This document shows, one piece after another, positions 47,101 through 57,800 of a stretch of 64,000 nucleotides of DNA. Source of the stretch: Haemonchus contortus (taxonomy: Eukaryota > Nematoda > Chromadorea > Rhabditida > Trichostrongylidae). Where the stretch lies: positions 23,923,802 to 23,987,801 of the forward strand of contig LS997562.1 in NCBI GenBank assembly GCA_000469685.2, in the 5' to 3' direction. Below the pieces are notes generated by a model. It saw only the letters and a list, made by a program, of their open reading frames with translations, did no database searches and had not been told where the DNA came from. The position numbers and the translations under genes are program-made. The stretch's first letter is position 1; each line of letters begins with the position of its first letter.

Positions 47101-48956
47101 GTCATAAAAATGCCTAGCGCTTGCGCTACAGGCGCCTGCGCCAAATCGCTAGGTCACCCCTCTTGCTGAAAACTTCCCCCTAACTAGTGTCCCAGGCGTT
47201 TTCATGATGAGTGGGTGCGATATTCGTGTTCTACGAGTCAAGTTACCCTTCTAGGCATATTTCTAGCCGGTTTCCTCTTCTTTGAAAAAATTCGATAAAA
47301 ATCCAGCCCTTTCTCGACAGATTGGGGCAGTAAAGGGTAAATAGTGCCCATCTCTCTTATCCAATTTACCCCGAAGTGTCGGCGCGGACGAGTTTCGACG
47401 GCGATGTAGCGGTTGTCCTATTCGCGAAGGAATCCATGTGGGGAGTTCATAGATTTTGCATGACATAGGGTGACCGTGAAAGACAATTCTGAACAGTTTT
47501 GACCCTTTGTAGACAGCTCTTTGCGCGATTGCAACGGATTGAAATCTCGTCCAAATACCCTTTCCATGTCATTTCCGTCATGGTAATCTCGTACAACCTC
47601 TATTTTCACTGTTTTTGAGGAGCCTAATTTTTTGCGAAATCGGCGAATTTTTTCGCTTCCTTCACCACCGATGCACTATTCTCAAACGATACTTCCACCT
47701 TTCGACTTGCAAGGGGTACTTCAATGTTACCGTGAACTGAGCCTGTAACTTCTTTCTACCATATCCATATCATAACGCACCTCGAGCTTCTGGAGAGAGC
47801 TCTCTTCGACGCGTTGGGAAAGTCGGTCCCAACCAGAAAATGCGCGCATACAGCTCCTATTGGTTAACAAAACTCGACCGAGCAACTGAATCTAGCGTCT
47901 GAGCCATGCACCACAACGAACAAAGGGAATTATAACGTATTACAGTTGCTACAACCACAGCACATCCACAACAACCTCAGTGTGAAGCCTCGGACGGTTG
48001 CTACAACGAGAACGTCTGTTGTGCATACTGGAGTTTACTTGGTGAATGCCGAAAATCGCCTGCATGGATGGCTTGCAATTGCCGAGTGTCTTGTGGTCAC
48101 TGTGTTCCACTGGATTATGGCTATGGATGTAAGTGGATCATTTTGTTTTCTTTCATCAATTTGTTCCTTAGGAAACCGTCTCGTTTGCCCTTTTCGTACT
48201 TCTTAACAGCCTCTGTTAGATATAGGTGAAAATGACCGCGAGGTTCAAAAAGGGTAGTGGCGTGGAACTGTTAGATATAGGTAAAAGGTTCAAAAGGGGT
48301 AGTTGCGTGGGACTATGGAACCATCCTTTTCACCCCCCCCCCCTTCCCCCCCCCCTCTCTCTCCCCTCCCTTTCGTTGCGTATACCTCCGACTTACAGCA
48401 CAGCTGTGATGTGTAGGAATATTCACCTTCTCAAATCCAGAATATCGGCCTCCTCACTGTCAGTTCCTACGTGAAGATGGATCTAACATTTCAGCTTGTC
48501 TGGATTATCACCGTGACTGCGCTGGATGGGCTCGACAGGGTGAATGCGAGAAGAACCCGTGGATGTCAGAAAACTGTCGTGCATCGTGCAGGACGTGCTA
48601 CTCACAGTTCGACCTCAGAAGCATGTGCCGCGGTCCTGTTGGTAAGCTTTCATGACCTCTCTAGGAGCTGCTTCATCAAAGAAGAGCCGATTAATTCAGG
48701 TAGTGTAGCGCCAGTAGCAACTGCTCGTCCACGACAACCAACAGTCACTCAACCACCTCCTCGTTGGCAACAAGGTGGATTCCGCTTTGGTGGAGCGGAT
48801 TACGATGATAATTGGGGTGGTATGGGTGGTGGACTTATGAGTTGGGGAACTGGAGGAGGGGGCGGTATTGCAAACGGATGGGGTGGACCAATGCCATTAT
48901 GGCAGCGATCGGCATGGTTTAAACGAGCCAGAGCTCGAAGATCTAAAAATGATTAA
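38102..48956 (+). CDS. Secreted tyrosinase with four ShK domains (18 exons)
   Basis: Exons: 38102-38230, 40937-41078, 41141-41204, 42301-42370, 42475-42581, 42868-42972, 43779-43854, 43924-44046, 44107-44277, 44646-44746, 45295-45390, 45454-45592, 45677-45745, 46136-46271, 46782-46928, 47946-48128, 48495-48641, 48700-48956. All junctions keep frame, giving 753 residues. Signal peptide 1-16. Copper A histidines are about 146, 156 (GGAHSG) and 165 (LPWHREF). Copper B are 287 and 291 (THGNGH) and 314, within the signature [13 protein letters not shown]. The C-terminal tyrosinase region ends near 440. A Pro/Val linker follows, then four six-cysteine ShK domains (about 467-501, 511-545, 571-611, 621-654) and a Gly/Trp-rich basic tail. 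Expected activity is o-phenol oxidation, as in cuticle or eggshell tanning; the ShK domains are probably extracellular binding modules. No key residue is missing. Confidence 0.93.
38960..39245 (+). repeat. SINE family 1 copy in tyrosinase intron 1
   Basis: Head with GTAATGTAATGGCAAGGGCG and GGTTCGAATATTGG, then CAGGCCTTCCATCACTTCG, GGTTAATTGGTACCAGAC and the GTCACTGTATTGGCCACATA block. Nearly full length. Confidence 0.8.
41775..42015 (+). repeat. SINE family 1 copy in tyrosinase intron 3
   Basis: Degenerate head (CATTGGAATCCCGATT), then ACGGTACCAGGCTCG, ATGTCATTGTATGGGCCACC and GGGGCGCAACCAACTGAAGG. Confidence 0.65.
46470..46745 (-). repeat. SINE family 1 copy in tyrosinase intron 14
   Basis: Minus-strand head with B-box GGTTCGAATC-type match (plus strand CAGGGTTCGAATCTAGG is also palindrome-like). 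Body blocks AGAATCGTAATGGCGTTTGA and TTTTATTCTCCCAGACTAG are present. Confidence 0.65.
46958..47349. repeat. Fold-back element in tyrosinase intron 15
   Basis: Arms of about 140-150 bp mirror each other from GGCACTATTTACCCTTTAC at the outer edge through CGGCTAGAAA and GTAGAACACGAATAT. The loop carries a smaller repeat (AGCGCTTGCGCTACAGGCGC). Confidence 0.8.
47350..47745 (+). mobile_element. MITE remnant in tyrosinase intron 15
   Basis: Related to 28240-28480 (GACGAGTTTCGACGGCG, TGCGCGATTGCAACGG, CATTTCCGTCATGGTA). It ends in TACCGTGAACTGAGCCTGTA, a worn version of the right terminal repeat. The left terminus is missing where the fold-back element begins. Confidence 0.55.
48215..48310 (+). 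repeat. Imperfect tandem duplication in intron 16
   Basis: A ~50-bp unit beginning GTTAGATATAGGT and ending GGTAGT.GCGTGG.ACT occurs twice. It is followed by poly-C tracts at about 48332-48355. Confidence 0.6.
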
Positions 48957-49137
48957 TGTAAGTGCTTATGAAGATTTTATGTTGAAAACGGTTAGCTAAA
49001 GAAGGGTTTTATAGACATTACGCTTTGTTGCTTACTTTCCTGATCTTTATGTATTCATGGCCTTACTTCTATTGTGTTTCAAATAGCAGCAGGGTGCCTT
49101 CGCTTTGTTGCCTTGATCTATATGTGATTCTATTCAT

Positions 49138-49143
49138 AATAAA
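49138..49143 (+). terminator. Poly(A) signal of the tyrosinase gene
   Basis: AATAAA about 180 bp downstream of the stop codon, in AT-rich sequence. It is the first perfect hexamer after the coding region. Confidence 0.6.
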
Positions 49144-49379
49144 TATATTTATGACGATAATCTTTTTCTCCCATCCGAAGTTTATACTTGGAACTATTTA
49201 CTGAGTCAACGGCATAAGGGTTTTGATGTAATCGTAGTTTTCAGTAGCTAGGGTTCTACCGTAAAATCGGATAGAACCCGCTGTCGCCACAGGCGACTGT
49301 CAGTGACGAACTCATGTATTCTACCAACCAAAACGTTCTCGTTCCCAACAAAAGGATAAATTAAGGATAAGAATGAACT

Positions 49380-49650
49380 CTTGGGGCGTTAGTCAATCCC
49401 GTCTGAGGGATGCGCCCCCACATTCGATTTTTATTCATAGAGGCGTATTGAACGCATATGTGGCCTATACAATGACTTGCGGTGGCCAGCCGGCCAGCAA
49501 TTCAGTGCTTTTATCCTCCCAAACGAGTTTGTTACCAATTAACCTGCCCTGGAAATATGGAGGGCTTGGTTGACGGATGCCGATCCGGGATTCGAACCGG
49601 ACCGTGCGTGTGTAAATTGCGCCACTTGTCACTACACCACCGCCTTATAG
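49380..49650 (-). repeat. SINE family 1, full-length minus-strand copy
   Basis: On the minus strand the head reads GGCGGTGGTGTAGTGACAAG with B-box GGTTCGAATCCC. All body blocks are present down to GGGATGCGCC-type 3' sequence. This is one of the two best copies. Confidence 0.85.
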
Positions 49651-49764
49651 GGGATATGTGTATGAACATCATCAGATGAGGTAAGCGTTCGAAAACTACT
49701 GCAGTATGCTCCATGATTAGATCTGGTTGCGAATTCCGACTACAAAACGCCATTGAGTAATAAT

Positions 49765-49955
49765 CCGACTATCATCACAGGCATGGCCCAAATACCGGTT
49801 TCCAGTTCGATACTCACCGAGGCCAACCCTGATTTTGACATCGCCAGGCTATTGCAAGTCATTGTATAGATTGGCTTTGTATTCAATAGCTTTGAGAAGA
49901 CCACCGATTCTGAATGAGAATCAAAAGTATGGCGCATCCCGGAAACGGAAGAAGT
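49765..49955 (+). repeat. SINE family 1 fragment
   Basis: Contains degenerate B box (CCAGTTCGATACTCACCGAG) and the TTGCAAGTCATTGTATAGA block. The central block is deleted. Confidence 0.55.
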
Positions 49956-50129
49956 GGATAATGGAAGTGATAGTCGGGAAAGTGGCGGAGACGAAAGGGG
50001 GGTATCTAGAGATTGACGAGGCTTCAAAACGTAGCAAAATCAGGGGTTCGACGAGAATGTGACGGCAGGAGTTGCACGGAAGGCGTATTCGTACGACGTA
50101 TTTGTACGATTCGTCCAAATGTGTGTGCA

Positions 50130-50445
50130 ATCCCATTGGCTGCTTTCATAGTCCGCCTGCGTGCCGAGGTAGTGCTAGGGGGAGGAGGAGGCAGATGGTC
50201 GGTCGACGCGGTCGCGTCGCGCCCAAGCCCTTTCGAAGGGCTGAAAACCAAGTATAACAAGACCAAAAAACATTTGCACACGCCCCTGGTTGTTTGGTTT
50301 TTGGTCTTGTTTTTCTTTGTTTTCAGCCCTTCGCAGGGACTTGGGCGCGGCGGGACCGCGTCGACCGACCGTTTGCCTCCCCCCTCCCCCTAGCACTTCC
50401 TCGGCACGCCGGCAAGCCGGCGAACTATGAAAGCAGCCATTGCGT
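50130..50445. repeat. Near-perfect palindromic element
   Basis: Arms of about 150 bp around a centre near 50285: TGGCTGCTTTCATAGT, GTGCTAGGGGGAGG, GGTCGGTCGACGCGGTC, GGGCTGAAAACCAAG and AACAAGACCAAAAAAC each recur inverted. Four overlapping long frames here are artefacts of the palindrome. There is no loop to speak of. Confidence 0.85.
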
Positions 50446-51447
50446 ACTGTCCGGCTACAGTGAGCTGCCTGCGTGCAACATGTGCGCCCGGTGCGAATGC
50501 CACAATCTCTACTACCTCTACAACGCCGTGAGAACTCGTCCGTCTCTGGGTGTGTCCGTCGGCTAAGCCTGCTCTGAGGCCTTGTTACCACTATTTAGGC
50601 AGTTTTTTAGACCCAACGGCAATCCTTCTGCTATTCTTGAGTATTGCAGGTCCATCCTAGAGGGAATCTCAGTAACCATTTTCACTGTAGATCGTGCTTT
50701 GTTTACTTTTGGACGTAAGAAACAACAGATCACTAAAACATGTTTACTACCAAAGAAAAAAACATGATGAATGCTTCAATAATGAGAATATTGTAGCGTT
50801 GTTCTTGGTAACGGTGAATGTTATCACAAATTACGGCGAATGCGAAGGTAGTAAAGAATTGCGTGGGCGGAGCCGCGATATAAGAGAGGAGGCGGGGTAG
50901 AAAGTTTACCGGCAGAACGATTGAACTGTATTGGCGACGAGGCAAAAGCAATGCACGATCTAGTAGCACTGACCCAGAATAGAAAAAAAAAAAGAAAAAA
51001 AGCAGAGAAAGAATGATTGGATGAATGCGCACGTCACTATGCCACTATGAAAGTCCCTGGATCAATAATGTACATGAAAAATAGCTATCGATTGGTACAC
51101 AACTCTATAAGGCAACTGAACAACTAGCTCTTTACGTGTATATGTGAACCGAATGTAGTATTGTTTAAGGATGACGATGATGATAATGAGAATGATAATG
51201 ATCGAGGAGGAAGAAAGAAAGATATCACTACCCAAACCTGTTGAAAAATATACATCATTTACATCTATACGCATAATACAAAATGCATTATTGTGAATAA
51301 AGTAGATCAAAAACAAAAAGTATTTGGAAGAAAAAATTTGGAGGTGCAAGCGAATAAGAGCAATTTGCGGAAAGTGCTAGGCCTCAGACTAACACTTCTA
51401 CAACTTTGGATAGGCAATAAAAATCACTAAAAAATGGCTGAACTGCG
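50446..51447. other. Non-coding region between convergent genes
   Basis: Lies between the 3' ends of the tyrosinase (+) and atossa (-) genes. At 50865-50905 a GTGGGCGGAGC box next to GATATAAGAG looks like a promoter, but no ORF follows it. Confidence 0.35.
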
Positions 51448-51453
51448 TTTATA
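51448..51453 (-). terminator. Possible poly(A) signal variant of the atossa gene
   Basis: TATAAA on the minus strand, about 395 bp past the stop codon. I noticed no perfect AATAAA nearer. Weak. Confidence 0.2.
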
Positions 51454-51847
51454 CTTGTAGAGCTTGCAGCCGGACGCCTATATGAAACATACCTATCGAT
51501 TGCAGCAAGCGACACCCGCACGTGCCAGCATCATGCCAGCAATTAATGATTGATTGGTGACTACAATACCGCTATTAGCCATGACGGATGTCCTTTTCGA
51601 CAGCCAAGCGACGGGCGACAAAAACCTGGCTGCAGTATCGCTAATTATAAACGCAGTCTCACCAAATGCTGAAAATCACAATACCTACAATCGTGATCGA
51701 TCATGATTGTAAAATTCATGGATTCACAGCGCTAGGGTACAGCTTCTAATTCCTTGATTACACTATGTACAGAACTACCTACATGGAAATACTGGCAGTT
51801 AGCCTGCCTGGAAACCCTGAAATATTTTGGAAAAAACGAGCTAGCAA

Positions 51848-54800
51848 TCATTTCTTTGGTGAATAGCGTGGATGTCGTGGCAGTTCCGTTTCGACAATCA
51901 GACGATATCGACCCGAATTCTGTCCGACACGACCATTCAGTTCCAGGTTCAACGCGTCCAGCGTATTGTTCTGAGAAAACAGCATCCGCACGTCAGTGTG
52001 GAGATAGAGACGACATCGACGATCCGTTGCTAACCTGAACAACAACCAGTGGATATCAGTTATCGCCTCGTGTATAAAATATCGATCGAAATCAGTGTAG
52101 TCATGGGGATGTACTCGCCAGAATTCGCGCATTTTGGGTACGAACTTAAGCTGGAACCTGTGACATAGGCGTCTCCCAAAAAGGTGTGACGAAAGGATGG
52201 AATAAAGGGTGGGGAGGAAGACATCAAAGGTACAACCAAAAAGGGCGGAACTCCTTAAAAATGGACGAAATCCAAGGATATACTGCATCACTGAGGCTAT
52301 GACTTTCCACTTCAGCAAATTCAATATCATAGAAGAATTTTCGACATCATATCCCATATGTAATTGTCCCAAGGAGCAGCATGATAACAAAGGGGCCCGA
52401 CATGGTTAAGTGACTACGGCAATGAGAAAATGCTTTTGCTAGAACAACTCCGGAATACTCTCTTGTCGACGATAATCTTATAACCAACCCCACAGCTTTC
52501 TAACAGAAAAGTTTCCGCAGAACTTTTCAGATAGAGCCTTCCACATCAGCTTAACGACTGGCCCCTCTTGTAGCAATCTCCACGACATAAACTTGACTCT
52601 GACCGCTCTTAAGCCCATCACTTACCGGAAGTGTATTAAATTGACAAGATGTTTTTCCGCCTTCAAATTCTCATCCGTTCCAAGAAACGTTCTTTGACGT
52701 ATAAAAGTCTGTGACGATGGCGGCATATCAGACATATCGTATGTGACTACAAACACTTTCACCACTGTATCCTGAGGATTGAAGAGAGTCTGAAACTAGC
52801 TGGTTCGAGGAATAATACTGATGGTGAGACTGGTGTTCTGATTAATCGATTCAAGAAGAAAATTTGTCTACTGGATCCAAAACATACAGCTTGAATTGTT
52901 CCCTGTTTTGGAATACGATAGCCACGCCTTCCAAGTGACTCTAACGAACATGTGCCCTAAATATTCATATCCATTAGATTCAATATTACTAGCAGAGGCT
53001 AGATCAAGGCACAGTGAGTGAACAGGGCTTCTGGGGAGCACTCATACCATCCTTTGAAAGTCGAATTTGTACATAAGGCATCCATCATGGTACCCATGAC
53101 AAAATCATAGTAGGCGGTATCAAGTAGCCCCGCCCACACAACTGGCACGACTACCAGGTAGCTCCACCCACACGAATGGCATGACCCTTGCTACCGCGAT
53201 AAGCTTATGGGTTTAGCAGTTCTTTAAAGGCACCGTTTACGGAAAATTTAGGGTACCCTTTTTTGACGAGAAGTCATAGAACTACTCTAGAATAAAGCGA
53301 TAACAACGAAAAAGGCGCAAAAAACGATGAACAAAAAGAAATAGAAAGGGTCAAAAAAAAGCTGAAAAGGGGGGTTGGACGAGTTCACATCGGAAGAACG
53401 GGGGTTAAGGGAGTGTTCGGGCGAGTGCACGAAGGCGACGCAATGTCTGCAATAGCAGACAACACACCAAATTTGTCTGACAATCTAAATGGCAGACTCT
53501 GGCAATTTACCAACCACCTTATCGATTTTTCACCAACTTCGCTCCAATGCGAAAGTGGTGAACGGCAATTAAATTTCGTAGTCAGCCTAGCGAGGGGCGG
53601 AAGGCGACCGTGGCTCACTCTCCGGCTCCTTATTGTGCCCTATCCAAACCATTTCCGACCTCATTCCTGCACAAATGGTATCAGAGGGGGCGTCGAATTC
53701 AAACCATGTGCAAATCTCCGAAACCATTTTTTCCGTGAACAGTGCCTTTAAGCACTTGTGAACCTAAAAAAACACTTCAGGAAATTGATGAGACATACTT
53801 ACCAAATAAGGCGATGGAGCAGTTTCACTATCGTTAAGATCGAAAAAGTAGGCTGTGACAGATAATGAAGTATGTGGAGACGAAAAGGCACCGGTTGCGG
53901 CTAAAATAGAGTTTTCAAATGCTGAATATCGCAATTCCTGAAAATCCATGAAAACCTGCGGTATTATTAGTTATTTATTTAGTTGCCCACATAGCAAAAC
54001 GAACTGAATTTTTTATGAAACTAGTTTACAACGTTCGATTTTGCTAAATACTTTGTCGCTGCCGCGTCGTACCAGCTCCACCCGAGCAGCTTGCTCATAG
54101 CCTCACCTACTGCTAGACGTCCATTGTTCCATTGTTTCAGACTGCCAGCGAGGTCAATGATGAAGCCGATTCTACCTTGTCAGTATTGAGAGCCCCCAAA
54201 GATTGCCCAAGCGATATTCCACGGTTCGCTGCTCCAACACACACACACTCTACCACCGTCACACAATCGAGGAAACTCATTCATAGACAGCAGCTCGTGG
54301 AAAACTGACCCTGAATAAACTCAAACTTGAGAAGTAACTCACCTAATTGCAATTTGAAACCGTCAAGTTTCTTCACGGGATCAAGTCGGCCGTTAAGAGC
54401 GCTTTCTTCGAAATTTCCCAAAAGACTACCAGGTTGATGACGTGGAAGGCGTGATTCCGGCAGTACAATATCGGAGGCTGACAGGCTGCTGGAAAGGAAC
54501 AGAATGCTTCAGAGTAACCCTACAGCCCCGCTCTTACACAAAGCGTTTTCAGTACCCATACTTTCTTTGACGGGATAAAGGCGCTGGACTCGAATGTAAT
54601 GGCAGTCCAGTGATCTGAAAAGATCTGCTAACCCGTCCTGCTTTTGGTTTATCCAACTGAAATCATACTTACCTTATTGAATAATGAGCCACCACTTTTT
54701 GTCCGTTGTCGTCCTCGTTCGCCTTGAATCGTTTGCAGGCGATTGGCCAGGAGGTCGATCTCGTGGGAGTCGTACCGACTTTCTTCTTGAGGTGACAACA

Positions 54801-57800
54801 CAGAAGCCGACAGTACTCGACGAGCAGGACGCTTAAAATTACTGTTAGACGAAAGTATTACTATTAAGCAGTTGTTCAGTCACTACCTCATCATCGACAC
54901 TAGCAATGGCAGAGAATTTTGGCGACGGACCATCTGAACTAGGCGGCGATAACGACTGCCGTGGTTTATGCTTCAGACTGAAAAAAGAGCCACTGCAAGT
55001 CTTTTTTGACAACTTGCTGATTACTTTTTATTTAAATGGTAAGTAGTTCCATTCGTCTCGGAAATCTCGATGAACCCCGAATAATTTACCGGACTGAAGA
55101 GTTTACGAGCTAATGCCTCTTAACATAGCCCTCCACTCTCAGACGACTTGCCGAGCAAGTCGAGCTTCATCAAATTCCAAGATTCTCCGTGCCAAAAAGC
55201 GGCTCATGGGACCAAGCCGCATCGATAAGACGCCAGGGGCCAACCATTCAAAACAGACTAGGGCAAAATTAATTAGCTACCACCAAAACGGAGAGGGATC
55301 CTCAAAAGCAACAAAAATGACGTATATGAATATCCTAAATACTGCGTGCAAGACGTTTCGTGACAGCCAATTTCTTCAAAAAACATCACAAGCCAAATAT
55401 AGCTCCAGTTAGATGAGTCGATTGGCAAAACAGTGGGACAGGTCGCGCCAGCAGATTTGCGGGAAGTAGGTCACGCTGTGTACCGCTGTTTTTGAGATCG
55501 CTTTTTTTAAATACAAAAAATACTAGTTATTGATTACGAATGTTCTTAGGTGAACAGGATGCGATCCATGGTTTCGTAGAAAACAGCGTCAACCACCTCA
55601 TTTCAGAGATAAGCCCTGCGTTCGTCTTCTACTCAGAATCGTGCTGGCGTTTTTGAATGCGTATATAGCCTGTAAAATGACTTACACCGGCCAGCCGATG
55701 TGTAAGTCACTGCTTTTACCCTCCTGGATGAGTCCTTCACGAATTAACCTTTAGGAATGGCTGGCTCGGTTTGCTTGGGCGAGTATCGATCCAGGAGAAG
55801 AACGCAGGACCACAGTATGGTAGTGCGCCATCTGCCACCACACCACCTCTCCACCACACTCCTAGGTAAACGTTGATATCCACTGTTTTTTACTTTCGAC
55901 ATTTGAAGCACGGAAGTAGTGTAGACCCATTAGTGAAGTTCTCAGTCCGTCAGTTTGTTCTGTCTAATCGTTTGTGGCCAATCTCTGCGTCGTACAGCCA
56001 TATCCTGTAGGTTGACGAGTGGCTATGCCGACACAAGCACTTGAAGAGCATGTACGAGCCCCCAGACCATCTTTCTCGACAGATCTTGCGAATATGTTCA
56101 AGTGGGAATAGACTGCAGACTAAGACAAACACCTCTAATGCCTCCTCGTGAACTTTAGACGAACAAACATCATCCACTTCCAGACTGATGCCATTTAGGC
56201 TCCTTAAGTTCCAGAAATAGAAGAAAAGCAAAAATAGTAAACTAAAAAAACAAAAAAAAAACGAACAACAAGATGGCCAATACGATTAAAAGAAATTTTT
56301 CATCCCAAATGGACTGATGATGTTCTTTTCGGTTGTTTTCTCTTTGCTCAAACCGAAAATAAACCGGAAACTGGGGAGTTTTAAGTAAACAGAAAGAGAA
56401 CAGATCTAGGAGATTACTGTACCTAGATATTGCGATCGTTTCCGGTGTTGTGGCTGTCAACGGGCAGTCTTCAGTTGGTGAACCTACTGGACTCGGCACT
56501 AACCATTGATCAGTCGGTAGAGCGCTGCAAGTAAACAATAAACAAAACATGAAAACACCCGAGCAGTAACTGTGATCTATCTCATTGATAGGAGCACTTT
56601 TTCAGGAATAACTAAATGGTCATTTCAGGTCCAGTTATGTAACTAAGAGCAAGCTACCTCGAGTGCATTTAAAACTTTTCTGAGGCAGTTTGGCCATCTC
56701 ACATGATTTATACGAGTCTGAACATCAAACTGGACCTAACTTCAGATTTCTGTACCGATTGATTCAGTCTACCACAATTAGAAATCCTTGACAAAACCTA
56801 CTACTACTACCCAGTCCCCCACTCACGATTACATCACAGACACCATCTGGGGACGATAATGTCCCATAAAAAACTCGTGAGGTTGTTTTTCGCTGAAAAA
56901 GCATCAGGGTGCTTGCCCAGCCGTCTGAGGAGCTTATGCAAAAGGACAGATCGTCTGGCCGGCCTTTATCCAGCCGAGGTCGTTCTTTGTGTTGGTGTCA
57001 ACATCCTTCGTTCTCGTGCAACTGGATCTCAAAAATATTATATCAAAGGCTATCTGAGAGGGGTCTTGAGGAGCTGTTTCTTGCAATTCAAGTCCACCAG
57101 AGCTACAAGAATTGGACGTTTTCGCAAGAGTCTGTGTCCGTTTGCAACACTGGTGACGACTATCATCCTTTTCGTACTCCAACCCCCAGGCATGGGGATG
57201 CCTGCAGTGCAAAGTCTGTGCTGCACAACATCGATGTCTCGCCTCGCTCAAGACCGCCCTTTGTCATGAATGGGACAATCTGGACGTGATGTGATTCAGT
57301 CCTTCCTGAGCGTCTAAAGAAGGCCGTTATAGGGAGCATGTTGAAAAGGGCTAAAGGCTAGTTGTCCAGTACTATTTTAAGCTACAATTCGAACAATGCA
57401 AATTATTTCAGATATCCACGCCTGAGGAAACCGAGATGTGTGTGCTTTCGGCGTACTATAATTAGAATGCACAATTACGTGGTCTGTTTATGGATATTAT
57501 GCAAAGTGGAAAGGGTGTTCAGCTGACATAGGAGACTGAGTGGGACGTGCTTGGCAAAGGGCTCCCGAGAAAGGTCGTAATGAGTCCGCAAAGCATTTAC
57601 AGCCTGGCTCAATCTCAACGCAGTGTCACCGCGCATGCAAGAGAGCTTAGACATCACGACGTTTGATTTCGCCAATATAAAGACGTCGACAACCCAGCAC
57701 CACTACGTCCATTCGAAGGCACAGCTCACGATGATCAGTTCTGCAGATTATATAGAGGGAAAGAGTTTAGGCCCTGACGAGTCAATAAATGACATTGTCG

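Noticed and set aside
50024..50591. Several overlapping frames of 60-138 codons on both strands
   Set aside because: They mirror each other because the DNA is a palindrome; composition is repetitive and no motif is present.
55113..55412. 99-codon ATG frame on the plus strand in atossa intron 5
   Set aside because: Polar low-information sequence with no motif or promoter, antisense within an intron; not enough to call a gene.
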